The notes: generated by a model from the sequence alone, not told the origin. Numbered from the stretch's first letter, positions 16,685 through 26,141 are shown. The stretch: 64,000 nt of DNA from Mesorhizobium norvegicum (GCF_004919685.1 NZ_SMYZ01000025.1:124001-188000); one strand, 5' to 3'. A program made the numbers and translations.

Positions 16685-18901
16685 TCATGCCCGCCTCTGC
16701 AGCTTCGGCGTGATCGCGTGGAACGCATCGATCACCGCATCGACGAAGGGCGTATCGTTGATGTTCCCCCGCACCCGCTCGACATGGCGCAGCGGTGTGC
16801 GGCGAACGGTCTTCTCGATGGCCTCGAACAACGCGTTGTCGGCTTCCGGGTCGTGAAAGGGCTGACCCGGTGCGTCGAGCATCGAGACGCCGCCTTCAGG
16901 CAGCAGGAAACGCACCGGGCCGTTCATGGCGTTGAGCCGCGCGCCGATCCATTCGCCGAAGGCACGGTTCTCATCGCGTGTGGTGCGCATCAGCGTGACG
17001 TTCGGATTGTGGATGACGAATTTGCGGCTGCGGAATTTCTCCGGCACGCTGTCGCGCGGGCCGAAATTGACCATGTCGAGCGCGCCGGTCGAGCCGACAT
17101 AGGGCAATCCGGTGCGGATCGCCGCGCCGAAGCGGTCCTCCGTCGCCGGGAAGACGCCGCCAACGATCATGTCGGCCACTTCCGTGGTGGTGAGGTCAAG
17201 GAACGCCGACAGCAGCCGGGAATCGCCGAGGTTTTCCATGGCGCGCCCGCCGATGCCGGTGGCGTGGAAGACGAGGCAGTCATAGTCCGCCTCAAGCCGT
17301 CTGGTCACCGCTTGAACCAGAGGCGTGGTGACGCCGAACATGGTGATGCCAACCGCCGGCCGAGCCAGTTTGCGTTTTGCTTCCCAGGCCTCGGCGCTGG
17401 GCAGTTGCGCGACCATGCCGGCCATGGCGTGCGCGGCATTGGACAGCACCTGTTCCGTGATCGAATTCAGCCCCTGCACATCGGCGACCGAATGGAACAT
17501 CAATATGTCGGCGCCGCCGACATATTTGGCGACATCGCCCGCCGCCACCGTCGAAACCATCAGCTTGGGGATGCCAACCGGCAGAACCCGCATGCCGGCC
17601 GTCGCCAGCGTTGTGCCGCCGGAGCCGCCGGCCGAGATGACGCCGCCGATGCGCGGCTCGCGTTCGATCCAGCGCGCGAAGGCCTCAGCCATGGCGCTGA
17701 CCGAACCGCCGCGATCATTGGTGAAGACCGAGGACGAACCGCGCGCGTGCATGCCGGCCACCTGCATGGCGGGCACGTCGGCGCTTGTCGGTTTGCCCGA
17801 TGTCGAGAGATCAACGGTGCGCACCGGAATGCCCAGCGACTTCAGCCGATCAGCAACGAAGCGCAATTCCTTGCCCTTGGTGTCGAAGGTGCCGACGACC
17901 AGAACTGTCCTGCCGATGCGCTCTGCAAAGGGGATGGCGAAGACCTTTTTCAGATCGTCTTGGGGTGCTGCCTTGTCGACCGCCGCCTGCCGCAATTCGG
18001 TGACCGGCACGTTCCAGCGGTTGGGCAGTTCGGTGACCGGGCGATAGATGCCGTTCTGCGGCATTGGCTCCGCCGAGCCGGCGCCAGTGCGATCAACGCG
18101 ATAGACTTCCGCCAGTTGTTCCTTGGCCTGCGCCGCGTCCGCCGCCGTGACCGGCGCTTCCTCGGCATGGCGGCCGACGCCAAGCAGCCGCTGCTGCAAC
18201 TCGCGGTCGGCGGCGAGCGCCTTTGCGTCCATCAGCCGGTTGATACGGCCATTGACCATGATGGCGACCTGGTTCGACACCGCGGTCGCCACGCCGATGT
18301 TCTGCTCGATGACAAGCACCGCCATCTCGCCTTCGGCGGCGAGGTTGATCAGCATCTGCTCGACCTGGTCGACGATGATCGGCGCCAGGCCTTCGGTCGG
18401 TTCGTCCATGACCAGCAGCTTCGGGTCGCTGAGCAGTGCGCGCGAGATCGCCAGCATCTGCTGTTCGCCACCCGACAACTGCGAGCCGCCATTGCCGCGG
18501 CGCTCGGCCAGGCGCGGAAAGGTTTGATAGACGCGCTCGACGGTCCAGTTGGCATCGCGCCTGTTGCCGGCGGCAAGCCGCAGATGCTCGTCGACCGTCA
18601 GGCTTGGCCAGACGCGACGGCCCTGCGGCACATAGCCAACGCCGAGGCGATGGATCTCGTGCGGTTCGTGCGCCGATATCTCGCGGCCATCGACGCGAAT
18701 GGAACCGGAGCGCGCCCGCTTCAGCCCAACGATGGTGTTGCACAGCGTCGACTTGCCCATGCCGTTGCGGCCAACCACTGACAGCACGCCGCTTTCCAGC
18801 GCCAGCGAAACACCCTGCAGCGCATGGCTCTCGCCGTAGAAGACCTGCAAGTCGTCTATCCGCAGGATTGCCTTGGCTATCTTGCTGGGGCGCTCAGCCA
18901 T
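16685..18901 (-). CDS. Fusion: LivF-type ABC ATPase plus Tm-1-like/UPF0261 domain
   Basis: 738 residues from the ATG at 18901, which overlaps the LivG stop by 8 bases. Residues 1-242 are a complete LivF ATPase: Walker A GRNGMGKST at 44-52, LSGGEQQ at 142-148, Walker B LLVMDEP at 162-168. Residues 243-328 are a linker. Residues 330-738 match the Tm-1-like/UPF0261 family (RTVLVVGTFDTKGKEL; ISAGGSGGTTLATAGM; VFHATGIGGRAMENL). Tm-1 domains are reported to bind ATP, and the family is found next to TIM-barrel hydrolases, but its role in bacteria is poorly known. Last gene of the eight-gene importer operon. Confidence 0.88.
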   Translation of the reverse strand: MAERPSKIAKAILRIDDLQVFYGESHALQGVSLALESGVLSVVGRNGMGKSTLCNTIVGLKRARSGSIRVDGREISAHEPHEIHRLGVGYVPQGRRVWPSLTVDEHLRLAAGNRRDANWTVERVYQTFPRLAERRGNGGSQLSGGEQQMLAISRALLSDPKLLVMDEPTEGLAPIIVDQVEQMLINLAAEGEMAVLVIEQNIGVATAVSNQVAIMVNGRINRLMDAKALAADRELQQRLLGVGRHAEEAPVTAADAAQAKEQLAEVYRVDRTGAGSAEPMPQNGIYRPVTELPNRWNVPVTELRQAAVDKAAPQDDLKKVFAIPFAERIGRTVLVVGTFDTKGKELRFVADRLKSLGIPVRTVDLSTSGKPTSADVPAMQVAGMHARGSSSVFTNDRGGSVSAMAEAFARWIEREPRIGGVISAGGSGGTTLATAGMRVLPVGIPKLMVSTVAAGDVAKYVGGADILMFHSVADVQGLNSITEQVLSNAAHAMAGMVAQLPSAEAWEAKRKLARPAVGITMFGVTTPLVQAVTRRLEADYDCLVFHATGIGGRAMENLGDSRLLSAFLDLTTTEVADMIVGGVFPATEDRFGAAIRTGLPYVGSTGALDMVNFGPRDSVPEKFRSRKFVIHNPNVTLMRTTRDENRAFGEWIGARLNAMNGPVRFLLPEGGVSMLDAPGQPFHDPEADNALFEAIEKTVRRTPLRHVERVRGNINDTPFVDAVIDAFHAITPKLQRRA

Positions 18902-19679
18902 GCTTGCCCCCGAGATAGATTTCCTGGACCTCTGGATCGGCCTCGATCTCTTGCGGCGTGCCTTCCTTGAACAGGCGGCCATTGTGCATCATCGAGACAT
19001 ATTCCGACACGCGGAGCGCGACATCGAGATCGTGCTCGATGATGATGTAGCCGATGTGCTTCGGCAATGCGTTGAGGATGGCGACAAGGTCGCGGCGCTC
19101 AGTCGGTGAAAGCCCGGCCGCCGGCTCGTCGAACAGGATGAAGCGCGGCGCTCCAGCCAATGCGAGTGCGATTTCCAGTTGGCGCTGCTGACCGTGGCTC
19201 AGCGTCGCCACCAGCGTGTCGCGATAGGCTTCGAGATGCACGGCGTTGAGGATCGATTCCGCCTGCACCATGTTGACGTCGGTGATGGCCGGACGCAGCA
19301 GCGAAAACCGCCGGCGCGAGACGCCGCGGCAAGCGAGAAAGATGGAATCGAGGACCGACAGGCCCTTGAACAGCTGCGAAATCTGATAGGTGCGCCGCAG
19401 CCCGCGCCGGATGCGTTCATGCGGCGGCAGGTCGGTGATGTCCTCGCCGAAGAAGCGGATGCGGCCCGATGTCGGCAGGAAATCGCCGGTCACGGCGTTG
19501 AACAGCGTCGTCTTGCCGGCGCCATTGGAGCCGAGGACCGCGCGCCGTTCGCCGGCCGCGATCCTCATATTGATGCCCGAGAGCGCCACCAGTGCCCCGA
19601 AATGCCGTGCCACGCCATCGAGTTCCAGCGCATAGGCGCCGGAGCTCTGGAGACGGTTTGCTGCGAAGCTTTCGGTCAC
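18894..19679 (-). CDS. livG: Branched-chain amino acid-type ABC transporter ATP-binding protein
   Basis: 261 residues. Walker A GSNGAGKTT at 50-58, signature LSHGQQRQLE, Walker B FILFDEPAAG and the H-loop Asp-His pair in IIEHDLDVAL are visible. The insertion after Walker A with RRTYQISQLF is typical of LivG. It pairs with the LivF domain of the downstream fusion to drive LivH/LivM. The gap to the binding-protein gene is 25 bases. Confidence 0.9.
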   Translation of the reverse strand: MTESFAANRLQSSGAYALELDGVARHFGALVALSGINMRIAAGERRAVLGSNGAGKTTLFNAVTGDFLPTSGRIRFFGEDITDLPPHERIRRGLRRTYQISQLFKGLSVLDSIFLACRGVSRRRFSLLRPAITDVNMVQAESILNAVHLEAYRDTLVATLSHGQQRQLEIALALAGAPRFILFDEPAAGLSPTERRDLVAILNALPKHIGYIIIEHDLDVALRVSEYVSMMHNGRLFKEGTPQEIEADPEVQEIYLGGKHG

Positions 19680-19704
19680 TGGCGACTACACTCGAAGTCC
19701 GATG

Positions 19705-20952
19705 TTACGGGCAGCTCGGATTGTCGCGGTTGACCGCGCCGAGCTTCATGAACTCGTCTTCGGGAATGCCGAGCGTCTGGTTGACCTGGGGCACCACCTT
19801 GACCAGCTTGTTCATGAGATTGCCGTCGGCGCCTTCGGTGACCTCGGTCAGGAAGATGTCGGCAATCGCATTGCGGTTCTTGTCGAGCGACACCTTGCCG
19901 GTCGGCGTGTCGAAGGACAGCTTCGACAGCGCATCGCGCAGCTTCTTGCCGCCGTCGGAGACATCGCCACCGACCTGGTCGAGGCCGAGCAGCGTCGCCT
20001 TCATGTCGACATAGTAGCCGTGCGCGAAGAGCGAGGGCGAGGGAAAAGCGCCCGGCTGCTTCTTGTAGGCCTCGACAAACGTCTTCCAGGCCGGCGCGTC
20101 ATTGGTGTCCGCGGTCGGCCCGGCCGACGGCGTGCCTTTCAGCACATCGCGCAGCTTGCCCTTCGAGGTCAGCACCGTCTGGTCGACGGTGATCGAGCCG
20201 CCGATCAGCGGCGCGGAACCGCCACCCTGCTGGTACTGGGTCAGGAAGTTGACGGCGTCGGCGCCGCCGAGCGCGACGTAAATCGCGTCGACATCCTCGG
20301 GAATGGCCGCGATGACCGAAGAAAAGTCCTTGTTGCCGATCGGCACCCAGGACTTCGACGGCACATGGCCGCCGGCCTTGCAGAACTCGGCCATGAAGCC
20401 GAACACCTGCGTGTAGGGGAAGGAATAATCCTCGGCGACGGTGGCGACCTTTTTGTAGCCCTTGTCGTTGAAGGCATAGGTGCCGAGGCCGGCCATCCAC
20501 TGGGCGCCATCGGTCGAGAAGCGGAAGAAGTTCTCAGCCGGATCGCGCAGCGTGGTGTCCTGCGCCGCCGAGGTGCCGTTGATGAAGGTCACGTTCGGTT
20601 GCGTCTTGGCGTAGTCCTTGACGGCGATGCCCTCATCGCCCGAAAGCGGGCCGACCAGCACCTTGACGCCGTCCTGCTCGACCAGCTTGCGCGCCGCGCG
20701 CACGGCGCTGTCGGGCGAGGCATCGGACGAGCCCTTGACGATCTCGACCTTCTTGCCGGCGACCGTGCCGTTCATCTCGGCAACCGCCGTCATCGCACCG
20801 CGTTCGCCGTCCTCGCCGAGCACCGTGAACGGTCCCTCGAAGGTGGCAAGCAGGCCGATCTTGATTGTGTCGTCGGCAGCCAGCGCCAGCGACGGTGCGG
20901 TCAGCCCGGTGAACACCGCCAGGGCCAGCACTGTACGTCTATGCATCCTCAT
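19705..20952 (-). CDS. Periplasmic binding protein, branched-chain amino acid (LivJ) type
   Basis: 415 residues with a Sec signal peptide (MHRRTVLALAVFTGLTAPSLALA, cleavage near 26). The type 1 periplasmic fold begins with IKIGLLATFEGPFTVLGEDGERGAMTAVAEMNG. It supplies substrate to the LivHMGF importer. Family members take amino acids, amides, urea or aromatic acids, so the ligand cannot be read from the fold. Unlike the other importers in the window, this gene is fifth of eight in the inferred operon, after the permeases. Confidence 0.88.
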   Translation of the reverse strand: MRMHRRTVLALAVFTGLTAPSLALAADDTIKIGLLATFEGPFTVLGEDGERGAMTAVAEMNGTVAGKKVEIVKGSSDASPDSAVRAARKLVEQDGVKVLVGPLSGDEGIAVKDYAKTQPNVTFINGTSAAQDTTLRDPAENFFRFSTDGAQWMAGLGTYAFNDKGYKKVATVAEDYSFPYTQVFGFMAEFCKAGGHVPSKSWVPIGNKDFSSVIAAIPEDVDAIYVALGGADAVNFLTQYQQGGGSAPLIGGSITVDQTVLTSKGKLRDVLKGTPSAGPTADTNDAPAWKTFVEAYKKQPGAFPSPSLFAHGYYVDMKATLLGLDQVGGDVSDGGKKLRDALSKLSFDTPTGKVSLDKNRNAIADIFLTEVTEGADGNLMNKLVKVVPQVNQTLGIPEDEFMKLGAVNRDNPSCP

Positions 20953-21003
20953 GATTTTCCTCCCGTTGATTTCATTTTGCAGTGGTTCATTCCATCCCGG
21001 TTG

Positions 21004-22029
21004 CTATTGGCCGGGACGCAAGGACTCCTGGGCAAGATGTGGCTTGATCCTCCCCCACAACCCAAGAATTCCATCCGGTGAGACGAAGACGATCACCAGG
21101 AACACCATGCCGATCAGCGTGTTGAAACGCTCGGCGCCGACGATGTCGATGGCGAAGGTCTGCATCAGGACGACGACGACCGCGCCGAGAAACGGCCCGA
21201 TCGGATGGCGAAGCCCGCCGATGACGGCAATGATCAGCACGTCGATGGCGGCATCGACGCCGATGGTGCCGGGCGAGACGCGGCCGTTGAACCAGACCAG
21301 CAGCACACCGGCCAGCCCGGCGATGATTCCGGCCAGAGCCCAGGCGAAAACCTTGTGCGCGGTGACATGATAGCCGAGCGCGCGCATGCGGCGCGGGTTG
21401 TCACGGATCGCCTGCAAGGTCATGCCGAAGGTCGAGCGCGAGCCATAGAGAACGGCCGCGTAGGACAACACCGCCAGACCGAGGCAAAGGTAGTAGAAAG
21501 GCCGGGCGTCACGCCAGCCGATGCCCCAGAATGCCGGAGCGCGAATGCCCGCATAGCCGGAATGGCCATTGAAGATGGCGTAGTTCTGCTGGGCGAAATA
21601 GTAGGTCGCGGTGGCAATCGCCAGCGTGATCATGATTGTGTAGATGCCCTCGGTGCGCACCGAGATCCAGCCGATCAGCGCCGACGCCAGTGCCGCCGAA
21701 AGAAGCGCGAAGGGCACCGCGAGCCACCACGGCCAGCCGAAGCCAAGGACGTTGGAATTGTTGCTGCCGAGGATGGCGATGGCGTAGGCGGCAATGCCGG
21801 CGACCGTGATCTGTGCCAGGCTGACCATGCCGCCATAGCCGGCGAGCAGCATCAGCGACAGACCCAGCATGCCGAAGATCAAGGAATAGCCGCCAATCTG
21901 CGTCAGGAAGAAATCCGAGGCCACCAACGGATAGAGGACCAACGCGACGGCCAGGATGATGTGACCAGCCCCAAGTCTCTCCAGCCAGTTCTGCTGCGGC
22001 GTCACGTTGGTGGCAATAGCAAGGCTCAT
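21004..22029 (-). CDS. livM: Branched-chain amino acid-type ABC permease, LivM
   Basis: 341 residues; the ATG overlaps the LivH stop (ATGA, 22026-22029). About nine hydrophobic segments are visible, starting with HIILAVALVLYPLVASDFFL. The LivM core GLAGVLLVWFNGRVSPGTI and the end VIGGLRHPIGPFLGAVVVVLMQ are near the C-terminus. Confidence 0.9.
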   Translation of the reverse strand: MSLAIATNVTPQQNWLERLGAGHIILAVALVLYPLVASDFFLTQIGGYSLIFGMLGLSLMLLAGYGGMVSLAQITVAGIAAYAIAILGSNNSNVLGFGWPWWLAVPFALLSAALASALIGWISVRTEGIYTIMITLAIATATYYFAQQNYAIFNGHSGYAGIRAPAFWGIGWRDARPFYYLCLGLAVLSYAAVLYGSRSTFGMTLQAIRDNPRRMRALGYHVTAHKVFAWALAGIIAGLAGVLLVWFNGRVSPGTIGVDAAIDVLIIAVIGGLRHPIGPFLGAVVVVLMQTFAIDIVGAERFNTLIGMVFLVIVFVSPDGILGLWGRIKPHLAQESLRPGQ

Positions 22030-23075
22030 CGGGCCTTCCCCATGATGCCTTGTGGCCGCACCGCCAGCGTCACCACCATGATGACGAAGGTCAGAACGAT
22101 GCCGTAGGTCGGGAAGTAGACGAGACCGATCTGCTCGGCGAGGCCAATCAGCAGCGCGCCGATGGCGGCACCCGTGATCGAACCCATGCCGCCGACGATG
22201 ACCACGACCAGCGAGGCCAGGAGATAACGGACATCCTCGCCGGGCGCGACCGAAAGTGCTGAACCGCCGACGACACCGGCAAAGCCGGCAAGGCCGGCGC
22301 CGACCGCAAAGACGATGGCGAACACCGCATGCACGTTGACGCCGGAAGCCTGCAGCATGGCGCGGTCGTCGACGCCGGCGCGGATCATCATGCCGACGCG
22401 TGTCTTGTGCAGCATCAGCCACAGGCCGACGCCGATGACGATCGCCGCCGCCAACACGACGACGCGGTAGAGCGGATAGGTGAGGAAGACCGATACGCCG
22501 TTTGAGCGCACTGCGGTGATGATTGGTAAGGTCAAGGCGCCGTCGAGCCATTCCGGCGTGGCGATCTGATAGGTGCCGCCGGCCCACACAGCCAGCATCA
22601 GGTCGGCGGCGACGATCGAGATGCCGATCGAGACCAGGGTCTGGCGCAGGTCGTCGCCTTCGAGGCGGCGGAACACGAAAACCTGCATGACGACGCCCAC
22701 GATCGCCAGCACGGCGAAGCCGGCGGCGACGCCGAGCAGCCAGTAGCCGGTGCGGTTGGTGACCTCGTAGCCGATATAGGCGCCGAGCAGATAGAGCGAG
22801 CCATGCGCCAGATTGACGTTGCGCATCAGGCCGAAGATCAGCGTGAAGCCGCTGGCGACCAGGAAATACAGGCCGGCCAGCGTGATGCCGTTGAGGATTG
22901 CGCTGACGAAGGCCTTCTTCGAGATCAGGATCGCGTTCAGCCAATCCGGCCAGACGGCGAAGACCAGCCACGCCATGACAGCGGCGGCAAGCAGGCCGAC
23001 GAGGCCCCAGGCCTGCCCGCGTGTCGTGCCGCCACCCGAGAGCGATGACGAGGATGGCTGGTCGAGCAGGCTCAT
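22026..23075 (-). CDS. livH: Branched-chain amino acid-type ABC permease, LivH
   Basis: 349 residues. The N-terminus has a short Ser/Gly-rich cytoplasmic tail, then a hydrophobic segment (GLVGLLAAAVMAWLVFAVW) before the classical LivH core (GLYFLVASGFTLIFGLMRNVNLAHGSLYLLG). The extra N-terminal segment makes it longer than LivH proteins of about 290 residues. Its ATG overlaps the amidohydrolase stop by 4 bases, tying enzyme and transporter into one transcript. Confidence 0.9.
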   Translation of the reverse strand: MSLLDQPSSSSLSGGGTTRGQAWGLVGLLAAAVMAWLVFAVWPDWLNAILISKKAFVSAILNGITLAGLYFLVASGFTLIFGLMRNVNLAHGSLYLLGAYIGYEVTNRTGYWLLGVAAGFAVLAIVGVVMQVFVFRRLEGDDLRQTLVSIGISIVAADLMLAVWAGGTYQIATPEWLDGALTLPIITAVRSNGVSVFLTYPLYRVVVLAAAIVIGVGLWLMLHKTRVGMMIRAGVDDRAMLQASGVNVHAVFAIVFAVGAGLAGFAGVVGGSALSVAPGEDVRYLLASLVVVIVGGMGSITGAAIGALLIGLAEQIGLVYFPTYGIVLTFVIMVVTLAVRPQGIMGKAR

Positions 23076-24412
23076 GCAGTCAGCCGCCGGCGCTGCTCGT
23101 TCATGCGCGGCGCCTTGTGGAACTTGCCGTCCTTCATGATGGCGAGGATGCGGTTCTTGTCCTGCAGGATGCGCACGTCGGAGATCGGATCGCCGTCGAT
23201 CAGCAGGAGGTCGGCGAGGTAACCTTCCTTGATCATGCCAAGTTCGTCGCCCATGTTCATGATCTGGCCGCCATATTTGGTGCCGGCCTGGATGGCCTCC
23301 ATCGGCGAGAAGCCGAGCATCTCGACGAAGGTCTGGATGTCCTTTGCGTTGGTGCCTTGCGGCGTCCACGCAAAGCCGTAGTCGCCGCCGATGCAGACGC
23401 GGATGCCGCGCCTATGCATCTTCTTCATCGTCTCGATGCACATTTCCAGCTCGCGCTCATATTCGAGCGAAAGCGGCGAGCCGGGCTTGATGCCCCACTG
23501 CTCGGCATGGCGCGCGGTGTTGATCAGCCAGGCGATGCCGGGCGCGACGAAATGCTTGTCCTTGACCGCCTCGAGCATGTCGAGTGCTTCTTCGTCGGCG
23601 AAGGACGCGTGGTAGATGTTCTGGATGCCGTGGCGAACGCATTGCTTGACCGAGCCGGACGAGCGCGCATGCGCCGACAGCACCTTGTTGCGGCAGCGCG
23701 CCTCGGAGGCCGCCATGGCGACCTCCTCTTCCGACATCGGCGTTTCCTCGGCGCCCATGCCGGTGATGCTCTCGCCGGACAAATTGAGCTTGATGGAATC
23801 GACGCCGTACTTGATCAGCTGGCGCACGGTGCGGCGGATTTCCTCGGGGCCGGAGACGACGATGCCGAGATTGAGGCCTTCATGGGGGATATGGGAGGGC
23901 GAGGAATCGCCAAGCCCGCCGACCGTGGTGATTTCCGGCCCCGCCGCAAGATAGCGCGGCCCTGGGAAGCGGCCCTGGTTGATGAATTTTTTCGCGACGA
24001 CGTCGAGACGCGGCTTGGCGGCGGCAGCACCGCGGCCGGCGGTGAAGCCGGCGTCGAGCACCAGCTTGGCCATCTCCATGGTGACCAGCATATGTTCTTC
24101 GACTTCCATCATCTGGATGGGGTCGATGCCGGGTGCGTTGTTCCAGGACAGATGCAGATGCGCGTCGATCATGCCCGGCATCAGCGTCGCGCCCATGCCG
24201 TCGATGGTCGTGACACCCCCTGGTGCGCCACCGCTATAGGAGGAGGACGAAGACGAGCCGAAGCGTGACGAGCCCTTGGTGATCTGCTTGATGCGGTTGC
24301 CCTGCACCAGCACCTCACCGGTGTATGGATATTCACCTGACGCGTCGAGCACGCGCACATTGGTGAACAGCGTGCTGCTCGAACCGTTGCCGTTCCAGCT
24401 GTCGTCTGCCAT
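23072..24412 (-). CDS. Amidohydrolase family protein with a serine-rich insert
   Basis: 446 residues from the ATG at 24412. The metal-dependent amidohydrolase pattern is clear: an N-terminal composite beta domain (FTNVRVLDASGEYPYTGEVLVQGNRI), DAHLHLSW for the first metal site, a His in LSAHARSSG, a His near HGIQNIYHASF, and GGDYGFAW near the last ligand. It resembles imidazolonepropionase/prolidase-like hydrolases. An odd insert of Ser, Gly and Tyr (SRFGSSSSSSYSGGAPGG) sits in the first strand region. It is likely to cleave a C-N bond in the compound imported by the Liv system. Confidence 0.82.
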   Translation of the reverse strand: MADDSWNGNGSSSTLFTNVRVLDASGEYPYTGEVLVQGNRIKQITKGSSRFGSSSSSSYSGGAPGGVTTIDGMGATLMPGMIDAHLHLSWNNAPGIDPIQMMEVEEHMLVTMEMAKLVLDAGFTAGRGAAAAKPRLDVVAKKFINQGRFPGPRYLAAGPEITTVGGLGDSSPSHIPHEGLNLGIVVSGPEEIRRTVRQLIKYGVDSIKLNLSGESITGMGAEETPMSEEEVAMAASEARCRNKVLSAHARSSGSVKQCVRHGIQNIYHASFADEEALDMLEAVKDKHFVAPGIAWLINTARHAEQWGIKPGSPLSLEYERELEMCIETMKKMHRRGIRVCIGGDYGFAWTPQGTNAKDIQTFVEMLGFSPMEAIQAGTKYGGQIMNMGDELGMIKEGYLADLLLIDGDPISDVRILQDKNRILAIMKDGKFHKAPRMNEQRRRLTA

Positions 24413-24464
24413 CACAAGCCTCCCAACCTGCCGAGCGCGTAGTTCTACGCCCGATCTGAAATCC

Positions 24465-25244
24465 TCACCTATCAACCCGTCTCAAAAAATCGGCGAGCCT
24501 CGAGCTGCTCTCGCGCGGGCTTTCCACCGTGGCCCAGTGCCCGCACCGATCCAGTGAGGAGAATACGGCGCCCTTGATCCTGTCGGCAAGCGCCTGGCCG
24601 ACACCCGCCGGATTGACCGTGTCGGCATCGCCGGTGACGAGCAATGTCGGCGCAGAGATCCGCCGCGCATCGACCGAGGTTGCCTTGGCCAGCGCCTCGC
24701 AGGTGCGGGCATAGGATTCCGGGTCCTGGCGGGTGATCGATTCCCGCACGAAGGCGACGGCGGCCGGCGAAGTCTCCCTGGTGTGCGCCGAGATCGCGTT
24801 GGCGACGATCTGGTCGGCGATATCGGCAATGCCGCCCGAGCGCGCCAGCCGTGCCCGGTTGGCGAGGCCTTGCCTCGTCGCCTCGGCCGGTTCCGCCAGC
24901 GCGCCAAACAGCGTCAGCGAGGTGACCAGCGCTGGCTGCGTTGCCGCAATCTGCTGACAGATGATGGTGCCCATCGAATGGCCGACGAAATGCGCGGATG
25001 CGACCCCCATGCCGGCCATGGCGCGGATGACGGCCTCACTCATCCCTTCGATGGTGAGCTGTTCGATCGGGCGCGGCGAACGGCCGGAGCCCGGCAGGTC
25101 GAGCCGGATGACGCGATAGCCGGAAAGTGCTGCCATCTGCGGCTGGAACATGTTCGACGTGCCGCCGAGGCCATGGATCATCACCACGGCCGTGCCTTCG
25201 CCGACAACTTCCGCGACGACCTGGCCAACCGTCACTGTCGTCAT
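24465..25244 (-). CDS. Alpha/beta hydrolase
   Basis: 259 residues. The oxyanion motif MIHGLGG is near 23-29, the nucleophile is Ser in GHSMG (about residues 88-92), the acid is Asp in LLVTGDADTV and the base is His in CGHWATVESP. The pattern resembles enol-lactone hydrolases such as PcaD and meta-cleavage product hydrolases. It overlaps the FAH-family gene by 4 bases, so both probably act in one pathway. Confidence 0.85.
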   Translation of the reverse strand: MTTVTVGQVVAEVVGEGTAVVMIHGLGGTSNMFQPQMAALSGYRVIRLDLPGSGRSPRPIEQLTIEGMSEAVIRAMAGMGVASAHFVGHSMGTIICQQIAATQPALVTSLTLFGALAEPAEATRQGLANRARLARSGGIADIADQIVANAISAHTRETSPAAVAFVRESITRQDPESYARTCEALAKATSVDARRISAPTLLVTGDADTVNPAGVGQALADRIKGAVFSSLDRCGHWATVESPRESSSRLADFLRRVDR

Positions 25245-26119
25245 TGCGCATGCTCCGCAAAGCGGTTTTCCAGCGTGCCGATGCCGTCGATCTCGATGCG
25301 CACGACGTCGCCGGCCTTGAGATATTTCGGTGGATCAAAGCCGATGCCGACGCCGACCGGCGTGCCTGTGGCGATGATGTCGCCGGGCTTCAACGTGATG
25401 CCTTGCGACAGGGTCGCGATGATTGTCGGGATGTCGAAGATGAGCAGCGAGATCCTGGAGTCCTGGCGCAGATCCTCATTGACGAAACACCTGATACCGG
25501 CGGTCGCCAGGTCCAACTCATCCTTGGTCACCGCCCACGGCCCCATCGGGCAGAACGTGTCCTGCGATTTGCCGATCAGCCACTGGCTGTATTTGCCCTG
25601 CAGGTCGCGGGCGGTGACGTCGTTGACGATGGTGTAGCCCCAGACGTGATCGAGCGCGTCCGCCTTCGATATGCCACGGCCGCCCTTGCCGATGATGACG
25701 GCAAGTTCCGCCTCGTAGTCGATGGCCATCGAGACCGAGGAATCGATCAGCACATTGGCATGGTTGGCGACCACCGATTCCGGCACTTTTGAAAAGATGA
25801 TCGGATGTTTCGGGATCGCCCCGGCGCCGGCGCTGGAATCGAAACCGCTGCGGGCGAACTCATGCGCATGCTCGTGATAGTTCTTGCCGACGCAGAAGAT
25901 GTTGCGGCGCGGTTGCGGGATCGGCGCCTCGATCTCGACCTGCGCCAGCGGGATCGGCGACAGGGTGCGCGGCACGCCGGCGCCATTGCGCTCGATCAAG
26001 GCCAGGATACCGTTCCTCGCCTGATCGACGGTGAAATCGAAGGGTGCGACGGTCCGGGCATCAAGATCGACAAGACCCACGCGACGTTCGCCGGCGATCG
26101 AAAAAGTCGCGACCCGCAT
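25241..26119 (-). CDS. Fumarylacetoacetate hydrolase family protein
   Basis: 292 residues. The start at 26119 follows a strong AGGAGGA ribosome site; an upstream in-frame start would add 10 residues. The FAH fold is clear in the C-terminal two thirds: NIFCVGKNYHEHAHEF, MAIDYEAELAVIIGKGGRGI with metal-binding acidic residues, and GDIIATGTPVGVG. Such enzymes hydrolyse or decarboxylate acylpyruvates and other ring-cleavage-derived oxo acids using Mg or Mn. First gene of the minus-strand operon running to 16685. Confidence 0.87.
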   Translation of the reverse strand: MRVATFSIAGERRVGLVDLDARTVAPFDFTVDQARNGILALIERNGAGVPRTLSPIPLAQVEIEAPIPQPRRNIFCVGKNYHEHAHEFARSGFDSSAGAGAIPKHPIIFSKVPESVVANHANVLIDSSVSMAIDYEAELAVIIGKGGRGISKADALDHVWGYTIVNDVTARDLQGKYSQWLIGKSQDTFCPMGPWAVTKDELDLATAGIRCFVNEDLRQDSRISLLIFDIPTIIATLSQGITLKPGDIIATGTPVGVGIGFDPPKYLKAGDVVRIEIDGIGTLENRFAEHAQ

Positions 26120-26141
26120 TCGATTCCTCCTGAACCTTTTC

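Noticed and set aside
16616-18781. Long open frame (721 codons) on the plus strand
   Set aside because: It is the antisense shadow of the LivF/Tm-1 fusion; its translation has no family resemblance and shows the composition typical of a GC-rich complementary frame.
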